From Fidelibacterota bacterium (GTDB lineage: Bacteria; Fidelibacterota; Marinisomatia; Marinisomatales; TCS55), in the NCBI GenBank assembly GCA_014239505.1, contig JAAZYT010000141.1:1-30076 (forward strand): a stretch of 30,076 bases of DNA, given 5' to 3'. The stretch's first letter is position 1. Every line of letters starts with the position of its first letter. This document shows positions 23,275 to 30,076 of the stretch, one piece after another. Under the pieces are notes generated by a model. That model was given only the letters and a program-made list of their open reading frames with translations. It was not told the DNA's origin and did no database searches. The translations under genes were made by a program, and so were the position numbers.

Positions 23275-24270
23275 CTAACGAGATTCCATCTCTTTTTTGA
23301 TTTCCATTAATCTATCATAGGCATTTTCTTCAATCAAGGAACCACGAATATCAGCTGACATTGAATTAATCAATTCATTCCATATTTGTACTTGTTCAGG
23401 AGATGGTTTATTTACTTTAAGTCCATACTTTTTCATAACTTCAACTGATTTATCAGATTCATATCTATTTTTTTCTTGAAAACCATTCCCTATTTTTTTA
23501 GCTACAGTTAACATTGATTGTTGATATTCAGGTTTTATCTTATTCCATGTTTTTAAATCTATAATAATGGCTGCAGTTAAATTCCCCCATTTCATTTCTA
23601 GCATGTTATCTGCAATGCCAAATAATTGTTGCGCTAATGCATATAGAGGGTTAAATCCAAGCGATGTTATAAGCCCTGTTTGTAATCCTGATAAAACATC
23701 AGTCATAGCTAAGGGTACTGGTTGATAGCCATGTTTTTCATATAATTGTACAGATTTATAATCTCCAGCCCAAATAAATATTTTATTATTTTTAAGATCA
23801 TCAGGTGTATAAATAGGTTCTGTTGAAAACCAGTAAGCCCAACCAACATCAACCATAGTTAAAATTTTAAATCCATTATCTTCAGTTATATTTAATAATT
23901 CATCACTTAAACGTTCTCTTACAAAATCTACTTCATCGTAAGATTGATACATCATAGGCATATAAAAAGTTGTAAAGTAAGGGTTTATTTCTGTCATGCC
24001 TTCATTTGATATAGCTGCACCATGAATTTGACCAATACGCATCTTACGTATCATATCTCTCTCATCTCCAACAACACCACCAGGATATATTCTTAGTCGA
24101 ACTTCGCCATTAGTAACCTCCTTCCATTGCTGGCCTAATTCAACCAAAAGTCCATGCCACTCTGTACCTTCAGGTGCTAATGTGGCCATTTTTACTATAA
24201 TTTTTTTTGCCCAAATAACTTGAGTTACTAAAAAAAATATAAAAAATGTAAATAGAATTTTTTTAAACAT
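23275..24270 (-). CDS. TRAP transporter periplasmic solute-binding protein, DctP family
   Basis: A 331-residue exported binding protein that hands ligand to the TRAP permease. Signal segment residues 1-21; mature start KKIIVKMATLAPEGTEWH, then LRIYPGGVVGDERDMIRKMRIGQ as in DctP proteins. The segment that in carboxylate-binding DctP proteins carries the conserved Arg (KGLKIRV) here reads KIFIWAGD (163-170), with Phe165 replacing it. The ligand may therefore not be a simple carboxylate, as was concluded for the Treponema pallidum TPR-associated system. It sits between the TatT-like lipoprotein and dctQM with 5- and 13-base gaps. Confidence 0.92.
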   Translation of the reverse strand: MFKKILFTFFIFFLVTQVIWAKKIIVKMATLAPEGTEWHGLLVELGQQWKEVTNGEVRLRIYPGGVVGDERDMIRKMRIGQIHGAAISNEGMTEINPYFTTFYMPMMYQSYDEVDFVRERLSDELLNITEDNGFKILTMVDVGWAYWFSTEPIYTPDDLKNNKIFIWAGDYKSVQLYEKHGYQPVPLAMTDVLSGLQTGLITSLGFNPLYALAQQLFGIADNMLEMKWGNLTAAIIIDLKTWNKIKPEYQQSMLTVAKKIGNGFQEKNRYESDKSVEVMKKYGLKVNKPSPEQVQIWNELINSMSADIRGSLIEENAYDRLMEIKKEMESR

Positions 24271-24275
24271 AACTA

Positions 24276-25160
24276 CTAGTAAAAATACTCATCAATGTTA
24301 TCAAGTAACCATATTGCTCTTTTTCGATTAATATAGTTATTCAAACGTATGTCAGGATTTGCATTGATATCAATATTTAAGGCCTTATAAAGTAAATTAG
24401 TAAATTCATTTTTATTTTGTGTAGTTATTGATACACTTTCCGCTAAAGCAATATAAGGTCCTAAGTCTAAATCATTTGATGCTTTAACTGCTTTGGTGAA
24501 AAAATCTCTCGCCATTATTTCTTTATTAACTGGAGGATCATGTCTAATCATCGTGTAAGATATCATTGCACTATATAGTGCACCTTTATTCCATCCTGGA
24601 TCTAAAGAAATTCCTGCTTCTAATAATTTACCAAGACGTGGTAATTTTATAAGCCACTCTGGATCACCTTTGCTCGATTTAATAGCTCCACCATATGCAC
24701 CCGCAGACCAATATAGATAAGGTAGATCGAGATAAGTAAAAATTGGAGATTCATTATTGCTATCATCAATCCAATCTTTATAGTTATCATATTTAACATC
24801 TAGAGCTCGACCACAATAGTCTACAGCTTTAACAAAATTTCGGTGTGCTTCATTATATAGTGACTGACTTTTTTTATAATCGATCATTACTTCTCTATTA
24901 GCTTCTTCCATAGTAAATCCAAAAGAATATTTCGTTAAGGTTTCACATGCATTTAATAGTTTATTATGATCATCTGGATATTTAATAACAGATTTTTCTG
25001 ATTTTTCAGCAAAATATTTATAGGTTGATTCTGCAAAATCTGGATTGAATTTCAGAACCGTAAGTGAAGGACTACATGAAATGAGTGTCAAACTAAATAG
25101 TAAAGTAAAATTTACAAATAGTTGAAAACGGGTTTTAAATATTTTAATTATGCAATTCAC
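24276..25160 (-). CDS. TatT-like lipoprotein of a TPR-associated TRAP transporter
   Basis: Periplasmic TPR-like lipoprotein that partners DctP-type binding proteins (family typified by T. pallidum TP0956). Motifs include lipobox LISC, ETLTKYSFGF, AHRNFVKAVDYCGRAL, YWSAGAYGGAI and LLEAGISLDPGWNKGALYSAMI. The frame stays open upstream to 25214, but that would overlap glyA by 71 bases and place a long sequence before the signal peptide. A GTG at 25160 gives a normal 29-residue lipoprotein signal, so I prefer it; it overlaps glyA by 17 bases. No clear Shine-Dalgarno sequence is seen for either. Followed 5 bases later by the binding protein. Confidence 0.82.
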   Translation of the reverse strand: MNCIIKIFKTRFQLFVNFTLLFSLTLISCSPSLTVLKFNPDFAESTYKYFAEKSEKSVIKYPDDHNKLLNACETLTKYSFGFTMEEANREVMIDYKKSQSLYNEAHRNFVKAVDYCGRALDVKYDNYKDWIDDSNNESPIFTYLDLPYLYWSAGAYGGAIKSSKGDPEWLIKLPRLGKLLEAGISLDPGWNKGALYSAMISYTMIRHDPPVNKEIMARDFFTKAVKASNDLDLGPYIALAESVSITTQNKNEFTNLLYKALNIDINANPDIRLNNYINRKRAIWLLDNIDEYFY

Positions 25161-26499
25161 TATATAAAGGAAAAGATGAACATAATGATTGAACTTCTGT
25201 CTTAACTTTATCAATTACAGACTCATTTTCAATATTAGTTATTATTTCGTCTATAAAATCAATTATTTTTACCATTTCATCTTGTTTCATTCCACGAGTT
25301 GTAATAGCTGGGGATCCAATACGTACACCACTTGTTACAAATGGACTTCTTTTATCAAATGGAACCATATTTTTGTTAACAGTAATACCTGCTTTTTCTA
25401 ATGATTGTTCAGCTACTTTACCAGTTACATTTTTATTACTTAAATCTATTAATACAACATGAGTATCAGTGCCACCAGATATTAATTTATAATCTTTTGA
25501 CAATAAAGCTTCACTCATAGTTTTAGCATTATCTATAACTTGTTGCGCATAAACTTTAAAATCTGGCTGTAGAGCTTCATTAAAAGCAATAGCCTTTGCA
25601 GCTATGATATGCATTAACGGGCCACCTTGAATTCCGGGCATAACTGTTGAATCCAATAATTCAGAAACCAATTTAGTTCGACCTGACTTAGGAGCAACTA
25701 TTCCCCATTTATTTTCGATATCTTTACCCATCATTATCATTCCACCTCTAGGGCCACGAAGAGTTTTATGAGTAGTTGTAGTAATTATATCACAATACTT
25801 CATTGGAGAAGGATGTAAACTAGCTGCAACTAAACCAGAAGGGTGTGCAATATCAGCCATGAGGAATGCACCAATTTCATCAGCAATTTCACGAAAGTGT
25901 TCAAATTCGATATGTCTCGGATATGCACTACCTCCACAAATAATTAGCTTAGGTTTATATTCCTTGGCAGTTGATCTAACTGAATTGAAATCTACTCTTC
26001 CAGTATCTTTATTAACATAATAGGAAACAGAATTATAAAGTTTTCCAGAAAAGTTTACATGGCTCCCATGGGTAAGATGTCCACCATGAGCAAGGTCGAG
26101 ACCCATAATAGTATCACCAACATTTAAAAATGTCATCAAAACAGCCATATTAGCTTGAGAACCACTATGAGGTTGAACATTTACGTATTCACAGTTAAAT
26201 AATTTTTTAGCACGATCTCTTGCTAAGTTTTCAGCTTCATCCACATGTTCACATCCACCATAGTATCTAGCTCCAGGATAACCTTCTGCATATTTATTAG
26301 TCATGACACCACCTGCCATTTCTAAAACTGGGTAAGATACAAAATTTTCTGATGCTATTAATTCTAAAGTATTATCTTCTCTTGAAACTTCTTTTTGTAA
26401 AATATTATATATTTCTACATCAGAGTTTTTTATATAAGAAAAAGATTCATTATTAGAATTCAATTTATTACCAACCTTTACCTTTGTTAAGCTTTTCAT
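25144..26499 (-). CDS. glyA: Serine hydroxymethyltransferase
   Basis: PLP enzyme interconverting serine and glycine with tetrahydrofolate; source of one-carbon units. Signatures: LELIASENFVS (45-55), NKYAEGYPGARYYGGCEHVD (68-87), QPHSGSQAN, LMADIAHPSGLVAA, and the PLP lysine in TTTTHKTLRGPRGG (Lys245), then DSTVMPGIQGGPLMH. The N-terminus (about 24 residues before VEIYNILQ) is longer than usual and overlaps the TPR gene by 32 bases. A TTG at 26463, just past that gene's stop, is an alternative start. Its position in an envelope/transport operon is unusual, but polycistronic convenience is enough to explain it. Confidence 0.96.
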   Translation of the reverse strand: MKSLTKVKVGNKLNSNNESFSYIKNSDVEIYNILQKEVSREDNTLELIASENFVSYPVLEMAGGVMTNKYAEGYPGARYYGGCEHVDEAENLARDRAKKLFNCEYVNVQPHSGSQANMAVLMTFLNVGDTIMGLDLAHGGHLTHGSHVNFSGKLYNSVSYYVNKDTGRVDFNSVRSTAKEYKPKLIICGGSAYPRHIEFEHFREIADEIGAFLMADIAHPSGLVAASLHPSPMKYCDIITTTTHKTLRGPRGGMIMMGKDIENKWGIVAPKSGRTKLVSELLDSTVMPGIQGGPLMHIIAAKAIAFNEALQPDFKVYAQQVIDNAKTMSEALLSKDYKLISGGTDTHVVLIDLSNKNVTGKVAEQSLEKAGITVNKNMVPFDKRSPFVTSGVRIGSPAITTRGMKQDEMVKIIDFIDEIITNIENESVIDKVKTEVQSLCSSFPLYSELHN

Positions 26500-27733
26500 T
26501 TACCCATTTATAACATGGACTAGAAGCTTTAATAAAACCTTTGTTTTTAACATCTGCATCCATCATAAACCACTGAGCTTTTCCAAAAAGAACTTCATTC
26601 TCTTTAAGCCATTCTTTTGATCCACTATATCTTGAAAATCCTTTTTCTTCTGCTTTTTCAAATAAGTTATGAGATAGAGTTGCAATTACGCGATCATCAA
26701 CTGAAATTTCACCAGACCTACAAGTTTGAAAAGCTTTATAGTATACATTTCCTTTAGCGCCGTATGCTTCACCTTCATCTGAAAGAGTTACTGCTTTATC
26801 TGCCCAATTAAATGCTGATTTAAAATCTTGATCTTCAACATATACATCAGATATTTTTATTGCTATTCTAAAGTCACGAGGATCAAGCTTAAATAATCTT
26901 TCATATGTTTGAGCAGCATCTTTTAATCTATCATTTGAGTCATATGATTGTGCCAATTTTCTATAAGCTACTTTACTAGAAGGATCTACGTCTACAACTT
27001 GCTTTAAAATATCTATTGCATCATTAGGTCTATCTGCTATCATGAGCTTATCAGCATAGTCTAAGCCATAACTTATATTGTCTGGATTATTATCAAACCT
27101 ATTTTTATAAACATCTAATGGGTCACGACCACTTTTCTCATAAGCTTGAGCAAGATCACTTTGTGCTGCTTCGTTATTAGGTTGGATTTCTAGTAAATCT
27201 TTTAAGACTGATATTTGGTCATCGAATCTTTCTTGATCTCCATAAAGTTTTGCTAATTTATCTTTAATATCTATATCCTCAGGCGCTAAAAATGATAATC
27301 GATCAAGTTCATCCATTTGCAAATCTATCATTCCCTGTTTCTCATATGAAAAAGCCAGTCTTTTTCTTAAGTCTACATTGTCAGGTAAAAAGGTTAACCC
27401 TTTTAGGAGAACGGTTGCTGAGCTATCATATTTACCCATATACTCATATGCAATTGCATAATAAAGATAAACTTCTTGAGGATCATCCCTATCACAACCT
27501 AAATCAGTAAGTTCATCGTAAGCTCTAACTGTTGCTGCCCAATCTCTATTTTTATAAAACTCAGCTGCGCTGCTAAATACACGTGGACATCTAACTGTTC
27601 TTATGGAATCTTGACGTGCTTGTTCAGCCAAATCTTCGTCTGCACTTGATTGATCAGGCGGAGTACACATTGTCATAAAAATCGATGCTACACCTAATAA
27701 CAATAAATTTTGAAATATATTATTTTTTCTCAT
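26468..27733 (-). CDS. TPR-repeat exported protein, probable lipoprotein
   Basis: A 421-residue protein with at least seven TPR-type helical repeats between residues 50 and 330 (YLYYAIAYEYMGKYDSSATV, VAYRKLAQSYDSNDRLKDAA, KISDVYVEDQDFKSAFNWAD). The signal region ends MTMC (Cys23), a poor lipobox but still likely lipidated. The C-terminal part (residues 330-421) has Cys-containing segments FQTCRSGEI and SSPCYKWVNEKLNKGKGW outside the repeats. TPR proteins are scaffolds; no partner can be named, but the barrel gene just upstream (4-base overlap) is the natural candidate. Confidence 0.75.
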   Translation of the reverse strand: MRKNNIFQNLLLLGVASIFMTMCTPPDQSSADEDLAEQARQDSIRTVRCPRVFSSAAEFYKNRDWAATVRAYDELTDLGCDRDDPQEVYLYYAIAYEYMGKYDSSATVLLKGLTFLPDNVDLRKRLAFSYEKQGMIDLQMDELDRLSFLAPEDIDIKDKLAKLYGDQERFDDQISVLKDLLEIQPNNEAAQSDLAQAYEKSGRDPLDVYKNRFDNNPDNISYGLDYADKLMIADRPNDAIDILKQVVDVDPSSKVAYRKLAQSYDSNDRLKDAAQTYERLFKLDPRDFRIAIKISDVYVEDQDFKSAFNWADKAVTLSDEGEAYGAKGNVYYKAFQTCRSGEISVDDRVIATLSHNLFEKAEEKGFSRYSGSKEWLKENEVLFGKAQWFMMDADVKNKGFIKASSPCYKWVNEKLNKGKGW

Positions 27734-28989
27734 TGTTTAGCTCTCCTTCTAAGGAACCACATGTCCCCTAGACTCACTCCTATTGTAATTTCTTTAAAAA
27801 GTTCTTTTTGACCATCAGTAATTAATCGAGAACCATTACGATATGAAATATCAATTTGATTGCCCGAGGCTGCGAATTTAAAACCAAACCCTATTGAGAT
27901 ACCATTCTCAATTAACGATTTTCTAGAGTTTATTAATGAATAGTTATCTCTATATGCACCTAATCGAAAAGTAATCTGATCTTGCCAGGCTCTTGCATTT
28001 AAATTTCCAAACCTTATAAGCCCGCCACCAAAATGATATTTACTTCCTATTTTATCATTGAAAATTGATGCATAATTATCATTTGTTGATTCATCGTTTA
28101 ACATTTGAAACTCACTGAATACATTTAAACTATTCTTAAATGCTAAGTTGACACCAAAACTAAAGCTATTTGGAGAATATATATTTAATATTGATGTAGT
28201 ATCTACCGCTAAATCACCTGGGTAGTCATCAGAATCAAAAGAATAACTATTATTACTATCTTCATAAAAATTAAAGTTATATAAATTACCTGATACAGGT
28301 TTATTAGTTAAACCAACTCTAGCATATGTAGAAATTGATAACGAGCTATCTTTAAATAATAATCCAGCAAAATCAAAATCAAAAGTCGATCCTGTATAAG
28401 TACGAAGATTAAACATTCTATAATAAATATTATTAAGAATCACTGATTGTTCATTTCTTGAAGAACCAAATAAATGATTGATAGTAATTCCTAATCCCAT
28501 TCTACTATTTAATGGAAAAGCTAATCCAAATGAAGCTTCCATAATACCACCGCCAGAACGAAATTCTTTTGATGTTAAAATATCTGCACCTTCAAAATTA
28601 AAAGCTATTGTATCAGTAGTAAAAAAAGAGTTGTTATTATTAAGAGGTTTAACAGTTAAGCCTAAGGCATATCTTTCACGAATTGGGATTACAAATTGAA
28701 ATTTATTAAATCGAGAAGCTTGATTATTAATGTTAGAACTTTTGATGGCATGTGCTTGATTTGTATAAGAACCACTAATATAAGTAAAATTAAGACCAGG
28801 CCAAGTAGCAGTATTATCCATAGAAACACCTGGGTGAAAAGATGGTATAAGACCAACACTTCCAGCGCCATTAACAGATGAATGAAAAGAAGTTCGACTT
28901 AAACCTAATCCATATGCATTATATATTGATTGACTAAAGATAAATGAAAATATGAATAAATATAATTTTATAAACTTATTTAGTAACAT
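27730..28989 (-). CDS. Outer-membrane beta-barrel protein, FadL/PorV-like style
   Basis: A 419-residue exported protein. The signal peptide ends near FSFIFSQS. The next part, GLGLSRTSFHSSVNGAGSVG, ending before the TWPGLNFTYISGSY strand, resembles the N-terminal plug of FadL-type or PorV/PorQ-type barrels. The rest alternates hydrophobic and polar residues in strands (ALGLTVKPLNNNNSF, GLAFPLNSRMGLGITINHLFG, GLIRFGNLNARA, ISIGFGFKFAASGNQIDISY), ending in a short basic tail. Substrate and role are unknown. It overlaps both neighbours (14 bases with the upstream gene, 4 with the TPR gene), so it is translationally coupled to them. Confidence 0.7.
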   Translation of the reverse strand: MLLNKFIKLYLFIFSFIFSQSIYNAYGLGLSRTSFHSSVNGAGSVGLIPSFHPGVSMDNTATWPGLNFTYISGSYTNQAHAIKSSNINNQASRFNKFQFVIPIRERYALGLTVKPLNNNNSFFTTDTIAFNFEGADILTSKEFRSGGGIMEASFGLAFPLNSRMGLGITINHLFGSSRNEQSVILNNIYYRMFNLRTYTGSTFDFDFAGLLFKDSSLSISTYARVGLTNKPVSGNLYNFNFYEDSNNSYSFDSDDYPGDLAVDTTSILNIYSPNSFSFGVNLAFKNSLNVFSEFQMLNDESTNDNYASIFNDKIGSKYHFGGGLIRFGNLNARAWQDQITFRLGAYRDNYSLINSRKSLIENGISIGFGFKFAASGNQIDISYRNGSRLITDGQKELFKEITIGVSLGDMWFLRRRAKQ

Positions 28990-30076
28990 AAATAACTCTT
29001 AATACTGGATAAGTAACATTACTATTTAAATTATGAAATTGTACAGTTTTAAAAGGGTCACTATTTTGGCTAGATTGAATTTTAAAACCATAATTAATTT
29101 TGCTACCACGACCGTAATCTGTTAAAATTTTTCTATAGTCAATTTTTAATATGTTATCAATAATAGAGGCTGATGATAAATAATTAGATTCAATATTATA
29201 AGGATCAGTATCATAAATATTAAATTTAGAAAAATCAGCTTGATTATTTATAGGGTAGGAAGAAACAGAATAACCAATTAAAGTATCGTTGTTTATTCTA
29301 TTATAAACTAAATCTGCTGAACTAACTATTGAATGTTCTGGAAGTTGCCAACCTTCCATATCTACTAATACTAAAGAACGAATTCCTTTGGCTAAACCAA
29401 CAGAAATATTAGTTGAATCTTCAGATGAAATATTTGGATTATCAATTATTGAGACATCTTGTGATGAGTAATATGTATGAAAAGATGTATCTAAAACAAC
29501 AGAGTCAGATAAAAACTCCCTGTAATAAATTCTTAATTTTGGTGGGTTAGATAAATTATTAGAACTAAAAAATTTAAATTCAGATGCATTTTTATTTTTT
29601 AATTCTACTAGAAAAGATGCGTTAAAACTAGTAAAAGAAGTATCACTAAATACATTAATGATTGTAGTATCCATAAGAAAGTTTAACCTTACTTGAGTTG
29701 TAACAGAATCAATGGAATCAATGGTCATAGCAGAGGAGGATATAACGGATGATGCATTTGTATAATTAAAATTTGTATAATTTGTACTTAATTCATTAAA
29801 AACAGAATCTCCACCATCAGGGAAATATCTTAGTTGAAAATCTGTGTTTTGATCAATACTATCTAAAACAAAAGTCATAATAAGTTTCATACTATCAGCA
29901 ACAATCAAGGAATCGTTGTAAGCTGAAAAAGTCTTTTGATTCGTACTATCAATACTGCTAAAACGTATAAGGTTATATAAGAAATCAAACTCATTTTTTT
30001 TGCCAAAATAAAGGAATTCATGTGATCCAACATCTGGAGGAACTTGATATGAAATTGTATTAACTACAGGAAAAGA
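28976..30076 (-). CDS. Exported beta-rich protein, partial (5' end outside the window)
   Basis: The reading frame is open from the right edge to 28976, giving 366 residues; the TTG at 29908 is not needed as a start. Visible text includes PPDVGSHEFLYFGKKNEFDF, LIRFSSIDST, DSMKLIMTFVLDS, KLRIYYREFLSDSVVLDTSF and VRLNFLMDTTII, and it ends VTYPVLRVIYVTK. The pattern of repeated Asp-Ser beta-strands and a RIYY motif resembles DNRLRE/CBM-like surface modules, but I cannot place it in a family with confidence. It overlaps the barrel gene by 14 bases, so it probably leads or lies within the same operon. Confidence 0.6.
   Translation of the reverse strand, partial: SFPVVNTISYQVPPDVGSHEFLYFGKKNEFDFLYNLIRFSSIDSTNQKTFSAYNDSLIVADSMKLIMTFVLDSIDQNTDFQLRYFPDGGDSVFNELSTNYTNFNYTNASSVISSSAMTIDSIDSVTTQVRLNFLMDTTIINVFSDTSFTSFNASFLVELKNKNASEFKFFSSNNLSNPPKLRIYYREFLSDSVVLDTSFHTYYSSQDVSIIDNPNISSEDSTNISVGLAKGIRSLVLVDMEGWQLPEHSIVSSADLVYNRINNDTLIGYSVSSYPINNQADFSKFNIYDTDPYNIESNYLSSASIIDNILKIDYRKILTDYGRGSKINYGFKIQSSQNSDPFKTVQFHNLNSNVTYPVLRVIYVTK

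Noticed and set aside
25160..25214. Longer N-terminus for the TatT-like lipoprotein
   Set aside because: Would overlap glyA by 71 bases and put about 18 extra residues before an otherwise normal lipoprotein signal; the GTG at 25160 fits better.
29906..29908. TTG as the start of the last gene
   Set aside because: The frame continues open for 56 codons to the window edge with protein-like sequence (PPDVGSHEF, LYFGKK), so the gene is better read as truncated.
1..30076. CRISPR arrays, insertion sequences, phage or defence genes
   Set aside because: No direct repeat series with spacers, transposase, integrase or nuclease/toxin motifs were seen on either strand.

Overview
The window looks like a chromosomal piece of an AT-rich, Gram-negative, uncultured marine-type bacterium. 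The gene set (PorV/PorQ-family outer-membrane proteins, a type IX secretion (T9SS) C-terminal tail, BamD, TRAP transport and many signal-peptide proteins with low-GC codons) most resembles the Fibrobacterota-Chlorobiota-Bacteroidota side of the tree, with Candidatus Marinimicrobia (SAR406) as my best guess. That is inference from protein style, not from a marker-gene search. Every supported gene and the single tRNA lie on the minus strand, so the text below follows transcription from high to low coordinates.

Right part (30076-21468): a truncated exported protein, an outer-membrane barrel, a TPR lipoprotein, glyA, and a TPR-associated TRAP transporter (TatT-like lipoprotein, DctP-type binding protein, fused DctQM permease). 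These are tightly packed, often overlapping, and probably one operon. The centre (21312-11095) is an envelope-biogenesis run: a PorV-like barrel behind its own good promoter, an M6-like protein with a T9SS sorting tail whose zinc motif is destroyed, a gluzincin/propeller/barrel protein, a DUF5683-like protein, BamD, then NadD and a Na+/Ca2+ exchanger.

Next come ftsE-ftsX and hrcA-grpE-dnaJ, the latter behind a strong sigma70-like promoter whose -35 box sits inside a perfect inverted repeat that is not CIRCE. After an AT-only hairpin and a 212-base intergenic region with a promoter and a leader hairpin-plus-T-tract, a two-gene unit encodes a pilin-like membrane protein and a probable PilM-PilN fusion, followed by rsmD and coaD. 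The left end holds an FmdB-type zinc ribbon gene, icd, obg, tRNA-Ser(GCT) and the start of gltX.

Most genes are housekeeping. The parts most worth a second look are the inactive M6 homologue beside an apparently active gluzincin, the orphan PilM-PilN/pilin-like pair, the non-CIRCE operator candidate, and the PorV-like protein with calcium-loop motifs. No CRISPR array, insertion sequence, prophage or integrase was seen. Stretches longer than 100 bases without a gene are 6596-6807 and 21313-21467; nothing exceeds 300 bases.
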